Of a stretch of 64,000 nt of DNA, positions 1 through 7,943 are shown piece by piece. The notes beneath the pieces were generated by a model. The model searched no databases. It saw only the letters and a program-made list of their open reading frames with translations, and had not been told where the DNA came from. The stretch covers positions 114,562 to 178,561 of the forward strand of contig NZ_JSEF01000005.1 of the NCBI RefSeq assembly GCF_000805675.1, read 5' to 3'. Made by a program: the position numbers and the translations under genes. The DNA comes from Corynebacterium minutissimum (GTDB lineage: Bacteria; Actinomycetota; Actinomycetes; Mycobacteriales; Mycobacteriaceae). How positions within the stretch are numbered: the first letter of the stretch is position 1; each line of letters starts with the position of its first letter.

Positions 1-1
1 C

Positions 2-214
<213 letters not shown>

Positions 215-235
215 TCTGACGCTTCAAGGAGAGTC

Positions 236-934
236 GTGACGCTCAGCCCGAATACCGCGCCGTCTGATAAGCCGCAGGACGAGGCCGCCAAGAACCCCAA
301 GCGCACCGAAGCCGTCTCCCTCATGCTCAAGGTGTGGACCGTTGCGCTAATACTCGAAGCAGTGCACCTCGTCCTGAGTATTACCCTGACGCTGCTCAAC
401 CGCGATGAGCTTTTCGCCCAGGCTCGCAGCACTGCGGAGTCAGCCGCGGAGCGCTCCGGACAGGAGATGACGGATTCTTTCGTCCAGATCGTGGGCTACG
501 GCTCGCTGGTGCTGAGCTCGCTGATTTCCCTGGCCATTGTGGTGCTGCTGGGCGTCATGCTGTGGATGATCAACAGTAACTCCAAGGCAGCCGGCACGGG
601 CCGGCGTCTGTGGTTTGCTTTCTCCCTCTACTTTGGCTTCCGCGTGCTCATCGTCTTCCTCAGCAGCCCGGCTGGGGCGAACGTGCCGGATTGGCTGTTT
701 GTGGTCGATGGCGCGGTGCAGATTCTCGTGGGCGTAGCCGCCATCATGGGCCTGATTTTCTCTAGCAAGGAAGAGGTTCTGGAGTACACCGGCGAGATGG
801 AGCAGATGCGCCAGATGCGCAAGGAAATGGAAGAACAACGTCGCTTGGATAACCAGGCCCAGCGCGATAAAGACAAAAATAAAGACAACGATAAAAACAC
901 AGACAAGAAAAACTCAAAGGACGACCGCTCATGA
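236..934 (+). CDS. Hypothetical four-helix membrane protein of the hem cluster
   Basis: A 232-residue protein starting at a GTG with a good ribosome binding site (AAGGAG at 226-231). The N-terminal 28 residues are polar. Four hydrophobic segments follow near residues 32-53, 85-110, 122-140 and 150-170. The tail from about 175 is strongly charged, first Glu/Met/Gln-rich and then a Lys/Asp/Asn run, and should be cytoplasmic. The stop overlaps the start of the next gene by four bases (ATGA), so the two are translationally coupled and may form a pair. Its place between hemB and hemE is common in corynebacteria, but I know no proven function. Confidence 0.8.
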   Translation: MTLSPNTAPSDKPQDEAAKNPKRTEAVSLMLKVWTVALILEAVHLVLSITLTLLNRDELFAQARSTAESAAERSGQEMTDSFVQIVGYGSLVLSSLISLAIVVLLGVMLWMINSNSKAAGTGRRLWFAFSLYFGFRVLIVFLSSPAGANVPDWLFVVDGAVQILVGVAAIMGLIFSSKEEVLEYTGEMEQMRQMRKEMEEQRRLDNQAQRDKDKNKDNDKNTDKKNSKDDRS

Positions 935-1428
935 CCGATCGCCCCGGCCCCGCGGATTATAACCGCAGCTCCCGCAGGAAAAAGAAGAAGGGCGATCAGG
1001 ACTATTCCTCGTGGCCCTCGCAGCTGCGCATTGCCTATTGGATCTTCGTTGTCGGAGCAGTCTTTATGCTCACCGCCGGCATGGTGGGCCTGTTTGGCTC
1101 CTACTCCCGGATCAACAACCCAGAACTGAGCGTGGAGCAGGTGGACTATATCCGCTTCAATACCCGCTTTGCCGCCATCTCTCATATCGTGAGCGCGGTG
1201 GTTATCGCGGCGTGCTCCGCGCAACTGGCTAGTGGTTGGGTATGGGCTCGCCGCATCATCACGGCAGTGTCGGTCTATGCCATGTTCGTCAGCGTGGCTG
1301 CGCTCATCGCCGGTGTGGGTGGAATGGCGTTGCTGATTGTTCCTCTGGTGCTCATGGTGGGGATGTACTTCATCTTCCATCCGGAATCCTCAGCCTTCAT
1401 CAAGGCCCGCCGTGCTGAGCGGTCGTGA
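931..1428 (+). CDS. Hypothetical membrane protein paired with the preceding gene
   Basis: A 165-residue protein whose ATG overlaps the stop of the upstream gene by four bases. A basic N-terminus of about 25 residues (RRKKKKGD) is followed by about four hydrophobic segments near residues 29-50, 76-96, 99-120 and 122-145. The general plan (soluble N-terminus, four helices, short basic tail) resembles its neighbour, so they may be diverged copies or a heteromeric pair. I recognise no named domain. The stop lies 38 bases before the hemE start, with no obvious terminator between. Confidence 0.77.
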   Translation: MTDRPGPADYNRSSRRKKKKGDQDYSSWPSQLRIAYWIFVVGAVFMLTAGMVGLFGSYSRINNPELSVEQVDYIRFNTRFAAISHIVSAVVIAACSAQLASGWVWARRIITAVSVYAMFVSVAALIAGVGGMALLIVPLVLMVGMYFIFHPESSAFIKARRAERS

Positions 1429-1466
1429 TTAGCGTCGGCTCCAACTTTTGATTCATAATGGACGGT

Positions 1467-2507
1467 ATGTCTCGTCTGTCTGCCGCGCCGCTTATTGAGG
1501 CCGCTTCCGGCCGTACCCCGTCCCGCCCGCCCGTCTGGTTTATGCGCCAGGCGGGTCGTTCCTTGCCGGAATACCGCAAGGTTCGCGAGGGAATCGGCAT
1601 GTTGGATTCCTGTTTCATGCCAGAGCTGCTGGCGGAGATTACCCTGCAGCCGGTGCGCCGCCACGACGTTGATGGCGCCATCCTTTTTAGCGATATCGTT
1701 GTCCCGCTCAAGGCAGCGGGCGTGGGCGTAGAGATCGTCCCCGGTCGCGGCCCCGTCATGGATGCCCCAGTGCGCACCAAGGAGGACGTGGCCAACCTGC
1801 CGGTTCTCAACGTCGACGTGCCCGAGGTCCGCCAAGGCATTGAGATCATCCTGAACGAGCTTACCGATCAGCAGGCCCTCATCGGCTTCGTCGGAGCGCC
1901 TTTTACCCTGGCTAGCTACCTCATCGAAGGCGGGCCCTCGAAGAATCACGAGCGCACCAAGGCGCTGATGCATTCCGAGCCGGACACCTGGCACCGTCTC
2001 ATGGAGCGCCTGACCCCGACGATCATCGCGTTCTTGGAGCTACAACTCGATGCTGGCATTGACGCCATGCAGCTCTTCGATTCGTGGGCGGGCTACCTCA
2101 ATGAGCGCGACTACCGCGAGTTCGTGCTGCCTTATTCGGCACAGATCCTCAAGGCCGCTGAAGGCCGCGTGCCGCGCATCCACTTCGGCGTGGGCACGGG
2201 CGAATTGCTCGGCGCGATGTCGGAGGCCGGCTCCGAGGTCATGGGCGTGGACTACCGCGTAACCATGGACGCGGCGGCCGCCCGCGTCAACGCCGACATC
2301 CTGCAGGGCAACCTCGACCCCGCCCTGCTCTTTGCTGGCGACGACGCCGTGCGCCAAGCCGTGCGTACCATCAAGTCTGAGGTCGATTCCGCACGCGCTC
2401 GCGGCGACGTGAAGGGACACATCTGGAACCTCGGACATGGGGTTCTGCCGACTACCGACGCCGACGCCATCACCCGCGCCGTCGCCATCATCCACGAGGA
2501 GGGCTAA
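1467..2507 (+). CDS. hemE: Uroporphyrinogen decarboxylase
   Basis: Removes four carboxyl groups from uroporphyrinogen III to give coproporphyrinogen III in the cytoplasm. The N-terminal signature PVWFMRQAGRSLPEYR (the substrate-binding arginines lie here) is intact, as is the GFVGAPFTLASY segment near residue 140; 346 residues is normal for the family. An ATG lies three codons upstream (1458), but I prefer 1467: a -10-like CATAAT at 1454-1459 ends seven bases before it and no ribosome binding site is visible, which suggests a leaderless transcript. The stop is directly followed by the hemY ATG, so the two genes form an operon. Confidence 0.95.
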   Translation: MSRLSAAPLIEAASGRTPSRPPVWFMRQAGRSLPEYRKVREGIGMLDSCFMPELLAEITLQPVRRHDVDGAILFSDIVVPLKAAGVGVEIVPGRGPVMDAPVRTKEDVANLPVLNVDVPEVRQGIEIILNELTDQQALIGFVGAPFTLASYLIEGGPSKNHERTKALMHSEPDTWHRLMERLTPTIIAFLELQLDAGIDAMQLFDSWAGYLNERDYREFVLPYSAQILKAAEGRVPRIHFGVGTGELLGAMSEAGSEVMGVDYRVTMDAAAARVNADILQGNLDPALLFAGDDAVRQAVRTIKSEVDSARARGDVKGHIWNLGHGVLPTTDADAITRAVAIIHEEG

Positions 2508-3875
2508 ATGAAGATCGCGATCATCGGTGCTGGACTAGCAGGACTCACCGCCGCCTGGGAGCTGCGTTCCCACGAGGTATACGTTTTCGAAGCAGCCGAC
2601 CGCATCGGAGGAAAACTGCACACCGTGCCGTTTAACGGCGGGCCGACCGACATGGGCGCGGAAGCCTTTATCCGCCGCCGCCGAGACGCCGTCGATTTCT
2701 TTACCGAGCTGGGCCTGCACGAGTCCATCGTGGAACCCAATGCCGAGCTGCGCCCGCGTGTCTATACCGGCGGCGAGCTGCACTTCCTGCCGCAAGGCGG
2801 GGTCATGGGTATTCCGTCCCAGCCGCAGGACTTCTTCTCTGCTGCAACCAACGAGCGCATCACCAACGAGCAGCCTTTCGAGTGGGAGATTGGCGGTGAT
2901 GTGTCCGTCGGTGAGCTCGTGCGCCAGCAGTACGGCGATGACGTGGTGGACCACGTGGTCTCTGCGCTGCTCGGTGGTGTGTACTCCTGCGTTGCCGATG
3001 ACCTGGGCCTGCGCGCGACGCTTCCGCACCTGGCGGCGACCTTGGACACTATGGCGCAGGATGGCCCGGTGACGCTGTCTGCAGCGATTAAGCAGATCGA
3101 GTCTGGCCGCAGCCCCGCTGAGGGTTCCGTCTTTGGCACCTTCAAGGGCGGCTACGCCGAACTCTACGAGGCTCTGGCAGAGAAATCCGGCGCGCAGATT
3201 CACCTCGATACCTTCATCTCCGGTGTTACCCGCAAGGGCGATGCCTTTGAGGTCAAGGGCGCTCCGGGAGATATCGGGCCCTTCGACCGCGTGCTCTTTG
3301 CCACCCCTGCCCCAACGACCGCGCGACTGCTCAAGGCCGTAGCTCCGGAGGCCGCTGAACAGCTTGCCACGATTCAGTTGGCCTCCTCCGTGGTCGTCGG
3401 CTTCAACTTTGCTTCCGCCACGGACCCAGAGGGCAACGCGCTTCCCGACGCCACCGGCATCCTCGTCGCCTCCGACGAGCCCGGCGTGCGCGCCAAGGCC
3501 TTCACGCTTTCCTCTAACAAGTGGCCGCACTTGGGCGAGCGCGAAGGTTTCCTCGTGCGTGCGTCCTTCGGCCGCTTTGGCGATGACGCCATCGTGCGTG
3601 CGGACGAGGATGATCTCGTGGACTATGCCCTTGATGACCTGCAAAAGATCACTGGCTTCGACGGGCGTGCTGCCGGCGTGGAAGAGATCTACACGCAGCG
3701 CTGGTTCGGCGGTATCCCTCGCTACGACGAGAAGTACCTGTCTACGCTCGCTGCTGTCCGCGCCGCGCTTGCCGACGTCTCCGGCATCGCCGCCACCGGC
3801 GCCTGGGCCGATGGCGTCGGCGTACCCGCTGTTATCGCCGGTGCCCGAGCCGCTGCGCAGGGGCTTGTCAGCTAG
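2508..3875 (+). CDS. hemY: Coproporphyrinogen III oxidase / protoporphyrinogen oxidase, FAD-dependent
   Basis: A 455-residue flavoprotein. In actinobacteria this family (HemY, also called CgoX) oxidises coproporphyrinogen III to coproporphyrin III in the coproporphyrin-dependent haem branch. Residues 2-30 hold the FAD dinucleotide fold (IIGAGLAGLTAAWEL, then EAADRIGGK). The C-terminal FAD motif around GAWADGVGVPAVIAGAR is also present. The start follows the hemE stop with no gap, so translation is coupled. A hairpin and T-run lie about 100 bases downstream, where the operon should end against the convergent ABC-F gene. Confidence 0.93.
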   Translation: MKIAIIGAGLAGLTAAWELRSHEVYVFEAADRIGGKLHTVPFNGGPTDMGAEAFIRRRRDAVDFFTELGLHESIVEPNAELRPRVYTGGELHFLPQGGVMGIPSQPQDFFSAATNERITNEQPFEWEIGGDVSVGELVRQQYGDDVVDHVVSALLGGVYSCVADDLGLRATLPHLAATLDTMAQDGPVTLSAAIKQIESGRSPAEGSVFGTFKGGYAELYEALAEKSGAQIHLDTFISGVTRKGDAFEVKGAPGDIGPFDRVLFATPAPTTARLLKAVAPEAAEQLATIQLASSVVVGFNFASATDPEGNALPDATGILVASDEPGVRAKAFTLSSNKWPHLGEREGFLVRASFGRFGDDAIVRADEDDLVDYALDDLQKITGFDGRAAGVEEIYTQRWFGGIPRYDEKYLSTLAAVRAALADVSGIAATGAWADGVGVPAVIAGARAAAQGLVS

Positions 3876-3915
3876 CTCGCTGTCTCTCCTTGTGGCGCCT
3901 CACAAAGGGCGTCCA

Positions 3916-4030
3916 GCAAAAGGCATCAGGTATAAGGCATCTTTGGGCCTGAAAACGCCATCTGCAATGTGTAGAAGGCGTTTTTAGCCGTGAAAACGCC
4001 TTATGACTGATGCCTTTTGTCAGATGCCTT
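3916..4030. repeat. Nested inverted repeats in the hemY / ABC-F convergent junction
   Basis: A 23-base imperfect inverted repeat has arms at 3916-3938 and 3998-4020 with two mismatches. The octamer AAGGCATC occurs at 3920 and 3934, and its complement at 4009 and 4023, so the arms are themselves doubled. Inside sits a tighter hairpin: AAGGCGTTTT at 3975-3984 against AAAACGCCTT at 3993-4002, with T-rich flanks on both strands. It probably acts as a bidirectional terminator. The right arm encodes the last residues of the ABC-F protein, so the repeat has invaded or been retained in coding sequence. Confidence 0.7.
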
Positions 4031-5620
4031 CAGCTCTTCGATGGAGTCACGCAGACGTTGTGCGTTGCGAGGGGAACGCAGAAGGTACTCCGTTTCACGG
4101 AGCGAGTTGTAGTCATCCATGGAAACGGTCGTTGTGAGGTTTAGCTGCTCGCATACGTGCTCGTCGTGGCTGACCAGGATGAATGCTCCGTGGTAGCTCG
4201 TGAGCACCTCAACCAGCCAGTCGGTGGTGGGGATGTCGAGGTTATTCGTTGGTTCGTCGAGAAGCAGAAAGCGCGGGGCCGGATCGCTGAGCAGGACGCG
4301 GGCGATTTCGACGCGGAAGCGTTCGCCGCCAGAAAGCTGGCCCACGGGCTGGTGGATCTTGTCACCGACAAAGAGCATCTGGGCCAGCTGATCGCGCAGG
4401 AACTGCGGGTCCGCGCTGGGGTTGGCCTCCCGGACGATGTCGAGCACCGACTCCTCCGCAGGCAAGACGATGCGCTGGCGGATGTACCCGCAGGGCAGCG
4501 CGTACTCGACGTCGCCGCGGGCTACGCGGTTGAGGAATGTGGTCTTGCCGCTGCCGTTGGGCCCGGCGAGGCGAACGCGCACGGGGCCAGTAATGCTGAG
4601 CAGATCGCTCACGAGCACGCGGGTTCCCGCGGGCAGCTCAGTGCCGGGGAGGTCGATGTGGACATGGGTGTCGTCGCGAAGCGCGCGCTGTGCCTTGTCG
4701 TGTGCCGACTGGGCGGCAGCAACTGCATCGTTGGCCTGTTGAGAACGCCCAGCAGCGGAGCGCTCAGAACGGTTCTTGTCATTGCCCATGGCCATGCCGG
4801 GTTTGCGCTTCGAGTCGGCGAAATTCTTGCCGCGGCGGGCATCGCGAGCAAGGCGGGTCTGCATGGCGGCGCGCTCGCGAATTTGTTTGCGGTGTTCGGC
4901 CTTGGTTTCCCGGACCTTGGCCTGCGCGGAATCCTGCTCGGCATCAATCGCTGCGCGGTAGGAGGAGTAGTTTCCCTCGAACTCGCGCAGAGTTCCGTGG
5001 TAGAGCTCAGCGATGCAATCCGCGTGCTCGAGGAGTTCGCGGTCGTGTGAGACGACGAGAACCGGCATCGGTGCGGTGCGAATGAGCTCGAGTAAGCGCT
5101 GACGAGATTCGGAGTCCAGGTTATTGGTGGGCTCGTCGAGGATCAGGAAATCCGGGTTGCGAAGGAAAGCTGCGGTCAGCGCCACGGTCACGGCTTCACC
5201 GCCAGACAATGTGCCGATAGTGCGATCCAGCGGGAAGGGGATATCCGCGGCGTCGAGAGCCGCCTCGATGCGCTCTGCCAAATCCCACTGCTCACCAACA
5301 GTGGTGGCGAGCTCTTCCGAGTATTCGCCTGCCTCAATGCGGTCAATGGCGTTGAGGATCTCTGTCGCGCCAAAGACATCGGCGATGGTGTCAGACGTGT
5401 GGAGGCCTAAATCCTGGTCGACATAGACGACTGAGCCCGCGGATACCGTTCCCGAAGACGGGGGAATGAGGCCAGCAAGCACCTTGGCCAGCGTTGATTT
5501 TCCGGAACCATTCGCCCCAACTAAGCCTGTGAAGTGGGAGGAAAACGAGCCGGTGAGTTCCGTGAAACAGGGGGTACCGTCGGGCCAAACGACGGTGAGA
5601 TGAGAAAAAGAAATAGGCAT
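4001..5620 (-). CDS. ABC-F family ATPase (ribosome-associated, possible antibiotic protection)
   Basis: A 539-residue protein with two ATP-binding cassettes and no membrane helices, the ABC-F plan. Walker A motifs are GANGSGKST (residues 35-43) and GPNGSGKTT in the second half; both halves have an LSGGE signature and a DEPTNNLD Walker B. The linker between them is long, charged and helical, as in ABC-F proteins that reach into the ribosomal E site. Family members either act in translation or protect ribosomes from antibiotics; which applies here is not decidable from sequence. I chose ATG 5620 because AAGGTGG (5629-5635) sits eight bases upstream; a GTG at 5632 overlaps that site. The short leader region upstream may control translation. 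Confidence 0.85.
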   Translation of the reverse strand: MPISFSHLTVVWPDGTPCFTELTGSFSSHFTGLVGANGSGKSTLAKVLAGLIPPSSGTVSAGSVVYVDQDLGLHTSDTIADVFGATEILNAIDRIEAGEYSEELATTVGEQWDLAERIEAALDAADIPFPLDRTIGTLSGGEAVTVALTAAFLRNPDFLILDEPTNNLDSESRQRLLELIRTAPMPVLVVSHDRELLEHADCIAELYHGTLREFEGNYSSYRAAIDAEQDSAQAKVRETKAEHRKQIRERAAMQTRLARDARRGKNFADSKRKPGMAMGNDKNRSERSAAGRSQQANDAVAAAQSAHDKAQRALRDDTHVHIDLPGTELPAGTRVLVSDLLSITGPVRVRLAGPNGSGKTTFLNRVARGDVEYALPCGYIRQRIVLPAEESVLDIVREANPSADPQFLRDQLAQMLFVGDKIHQPVGQLSGGERFRVEIARVLLSDPAPRFLLLDEPTNNLDIPTTDWLVEVLTSYHGAFILVSHDEHVCEQLNLTTTVSMDDYNSLRETEYLLRSPRNAQRLRDSIEELKASDKRHQS

Positions 5621-5688
5621 GAAGAAATCCACCTTCGAGTAAGTCGCGTAAAAAGAGTGACGTCGAATTAGGAAAAAATCTTCATGCC
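5616..5688 (-). promoter_or_regulatory. Possible translational attenuator: leader ORF and start-masking repeat
   Basis: Seen directly: a perfect ten-base inverted repeat (5616-5625 against 5679-5688) in which the downstream arm covers the ABC-F start codon. The upstream arm contains the ATG of a five-codon ORF, MKIFS followed by TAA (5685 down to 5668). The ABC-F ribosome binding site lies in the 53-base loop. Inference: a ribosome stalled on the leader would open the stem and expose the start, as in antibiotic-inducible erm and ABC-F genes. The leader itself has no convincing Shine-Dalgarno sequence, which is the weak point. Confidence 0.45.
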
Positions 5689-5705
5689 CGAAAGACTAGC
5701 CCCGG

Positions 5706-6725
5706 CTAATGCCCCAGCGCAAGGGCCGCCACGCCAAGACCGAGAGCGCCGCGGGTAACGTAGTGCAGCACCTCGGGGGAGAAGGAAACACCGAAGCCGC
5801 CGCTATCCAGCATGGACATGCTGTCTACCCGTGCCGGGCGGGAACGCTTAAACGACGCCCAGCTAAGACCAGCGATGATGAGCGCCACTGCGATGGCGGA
5901 GAGCTTCCACACCAAGGCGAGGATACCGGCGCCAAGGAGTGCCGTGCCCACAGAAGCTATAAGGGGAAGGCCCCAGTCTGGCCATGCATCGTCGTTGACG
6001 CGGCCGAAGGAGGCAGCGCGCCCAACCGCCGCGCCAACGATGCCCCACGCAGACATGAAGCCGACCATAGCCAGCGCCCCGAACTGTGGGGCGAGCCCCA
6101 ACGTCAAGCCGAGGGCCGCGAGCGCACCGACGCCGATGTACCACCGTCGTCCCAAACGACGGAAGAAGAGACCAGACAACGTGGAAGGTGCATGGGCGCG
6201 ACGAGGAATCCACGCGGATTGGCTCGCAATGGCGTCAGAGGTGACCTCCGAATCGAGAAGGCTTAGGCCAGAACCGCCGACTAGGCGTGTGCGCCCAGCT
6301 CTGAGAAGCGAAGCCAGCGTGAACGAGCGCCATCCCACGACAAAACGCAGGGCCGGGACTGCCAGCGCGAACCACGGGGATAGCCCGGTGGACACGCAGA
6401 TGCCGAGGCCCAAGATCCCGAAGCCGATCAGCTGCGTCCATGTGATCCAGTCCGTACCACGGAGCTTGCCGCGCGGCCGGTCAACGTAAACCCAGCGTTC
6501 CCGCGACAGTGCGCGCAGGGGATAGAGAACCTCGGTGAGCACCATGAGCGCGAGCAGTCCCACGATGCCGGCAATCGGAGCGATACCAGTCAGCGTGATG
6601 CGCGCCGGGATGGCAGGCAAAACGGCGCCGACTTCTTGCCAGACTGTATAACCGAAGCCGAAGACGATGCCGGCGAGGATGAGGTACCAAATGCCATCAC
6701 CTAGCCGCGATAGCACGCGCATCAC
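5706..6725 (-). CDS. Membrane protein, likely ABC transporter permease
   Basis: A 339-residue protein with roughly eight hydrophobic segments, including residues 13-30, 48-66, 100-125, 195-215, 218-240, 250-270 and 275-290. Its ATG overlaps the stop of the upstream ATPase gene by four bases, so the two are made together and the natural reading is a permease with its ATPase. I recognise no specific substrate family. A basic stretch after the second helix (RERWVYVDRPRGK) should face the cytoplasm. The next gene downstream, ABC-F, is on the same strand after a gap of about 85 bases. Confidence 0.7.
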   Translation of the reverse strand: MMRVLSRLGDGIWYLILAGIVFGFGYTVWQEVGAVLPAIPARITLTGIAPIAGIVGLLALMVLTEVLYPLRALSRERWVYVDRPRGKLRGTDWITWTQLIGFGILGLGICVSTGLSPWFALAVPALRFVVGWRSFTLASLLRAGRTRLVGGSGLSLLDSEVTSDAIASQSAWIPRRAHAPSTLSGLFFRRLGRRWYIGVGALAALGLTLGLAPQFGALAMVGFMSAWGIVGAAVGRAASFGRVNDDAWPDWGLPLIASVGTALLGAGILALVWKLSAIAVALIIAGLSWASFKRSRPARVDSMSMLDSGGFGVSFSPEVLHYVTRGALGLGVAALALGH

Positions 6726-7300
6726 AGCTGTACCACCTCGTCGCAGGCCTGGGTGATGGTGTCGGAATGCGAGGCCACGACGATGCAGCGATTCTCCTCG
6801 TCGGCTAGGTAGCGCAATTCGCTGGCGAGGAACTCGGTCCAGGCGGCGTCGAGGTGGCGCTCGGGCTCGTCGATAAGCACTGCACGTGCCGGCTGGTATA
6901 GTTGCGCGGCCAAGAACACGCGCTGGCGCTGGCCCGAGGACAGGCGCGAGGCTGGGTGCGGAAGGAGAGGCTCAAGCGCCCAGAGTTCGCAGAGCTTGGC
7001 GACGTCCACCCCTGCCGCCTTCCCCATCAAGTCCAGGTGCTCGCCCACGGTGAGGTCGGGGAGGAAAACCGGCTCGGCCACCGTAATCACAGCGCCCGGC
7101 TGTTCCTTCGTGCCGATGGGGTGACCGTCCCACTCCACTGATCCATCGAGAGGCGCAAGCTCCCCGCCGAGCGTTGCGAGCAACGTGGACTTACCCGAAC
7201 CATTGGGGCCAGCGAGGCCATAGATGTGGCCCAGGGCGAAGTTCTTCTCAAGGTGTCCAAGGGGCGTGGAATGCCCATAATCGGCGTCGATGGAAAGCAT
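6722..7300 (-). CDS. ABC transporter ATP-binding protein (short)
   Basis: A 192-residue single ATP-binding cassette, short for the family. Walker A GPNGSGKST is at residues 33-41, the signature region is LSSGQRQRV and Walker B is ARAVLIDEPERHLDA, in which the usual Thr after Pro is Glu, a modest oddity. A switch histidine follows in VASHSD. It pairs with the permease-like gene immediately downstream through a four-base overlap. The substrate is unknown; multidrug, peptide or lantibiotic export would all fit. The start lies 175 bases from the divergent VbhA-like gene. Confidence 0.8.
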   Translation of the reverse strand: MLSIDADYGHSTPLGHLEKNFALGHIYGLAGPNGSGKSTLLATLGGELAPLDGSVEWDGHPIGTKEQPGAVITVAEPVFLPDLTVGEHLDLMGKAAGVDVAKLCELWALEPLLPHPASRLSSGQRQRVFLAAQLYQPARAVLIDEPERHLDAAWTEFLASELRYLADEENRCIVVASHSDTITQACDEVVQL

Positions 7301-7410
7301 TGCTGGGCAGCGATCTCCTTACATTGTGTGACAAGACAATAGTGAAAACTTATTGATTGAGTGTAGCAAAATGCACGCCCTGAATGTTCTTCTCGAGATG
7401 GGAAACACCC

Positions 7411-7439
7411 TTGGGATTGGTGTTATGAGCTGCTAAAAT
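7411..7439 (+). promoter_or_regulatory. Promoter of the VbhA-like pair
   Basis: TTGGGA at 7411-7416 and TAAAAT at 7434-7439 are separated by 17 bases, with a TGC just before the -10 box. Transcription would begin near 7446, about 20 bases before the ribosome binding site GGGAGGG (7464-7470) of the first small gene. Confidence 0.55.
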
Positions 7440-7475
7440 GAGGTCAATTAAAGCTGGTAACTCGGGAGGGCCTAG

Positions 7476-7655
7476 TTGGCAAGGGTAGCAAGTCAACAGA
7501 AGAGCGTTGAGGAAAGCGTGACTTTTGCAAAGGGGGTTTCACTGCTAGCTGGACACAATATGGATGCGGAACAGGAATCGCTTGTCCGTGCCGTCGCTTC
7601 AGGAGACATGACGGTCGAGGAAGCAATTGCTATCGCTAAGGCGCAAGTTAAATAG
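7476..7655 (+). CDS. VbhA-like antitoxin-domain small protein, copy 1
   Basis: A 59-residue protein starting at a TTG five bases after a strong GGGAGGG (7464-7470). The core reads SLLAGHNMDAE, then a helix, then ASGDMTVEEAIAIAK. This has the shape of the antitoxin VbhA domain, a three-helix protein that inhibits Fic AMP-transferases: inhibitory helix, RLEG-like turn, then a G-[ED]-x-T/S-x-[DE]-E-A-I helix. The canonical inhibitory motif [ST]xxxE[GN] is not intact: Ala stands where Glu is expected. The next gene 59 bases downstream is a second copy. No Fic protein is encoded nearby. Family assignment is from memory of the pattern, not a search. Confidence 0.6.
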   Translation: MARVASQQKSVEESVTFAKGVSLLAGHNMDAEQESLVRAVASGDMTVEEAIAIAKAQVK

Positions 7656-7714
7656 GGATTGCTTCAATTATCGTGCCGTCAGGAACGCTTTTTCGTCGCG
7701 TTAGGAGTCGTGTA

Positions 7715-7903
7715 TTGAATCCGAATCTAGTAAAAGATGAAGACCCCGAGCGTGATCCGCTAGCGCTGAGTGACGCTGCGATGCGTTTGGCAGGCCACGA
7801 TGTGACTGATGAGTACGTGCGCCAGCTGGGCCGCGAGGTAGCCGCAGGGACACTATCTGCCGACGAAGCAATCGCTCGTGTACGGCGTGCTTCGTTGAAG
7901 TAG
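7715..7903 (+). CDS. VbhA-like antitoxin-domain small protein, copy 2
   Basis: A 62-residue protein. An in-frame GTG at 7673 exists but lacks a ribosome binding site, whereas TTG 7715 follows TTAGGAG (7701-7707) by seven bases, the same arrangement as copy 1. The core AAMRLAGHDVTDEYV, then AAGTLSADEAIARV, matches copy 1 position by position and resembles VbhA (RLEG, then GELETSDVI). Ser and Glu of the inhibitory motif are both Ala here. The two copies lie in tandem after one promoter. They may be orphan antitoxins acting on a distant Fic protein, or may have taken on another role. It ends 40 bases from a convergent dehydrogenase. Confidence 0.6.
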   Translation: MNPNLVKDEDPERDPLALSDAAMRLAGHDVTDEYVRQLGREVAAGTLSADEAIARVRRASLK

Positions 7904-7943
7904 AGCAAGAGTTCGTCGGAAAGCAGGTCGCCTAGCTGCTGGG

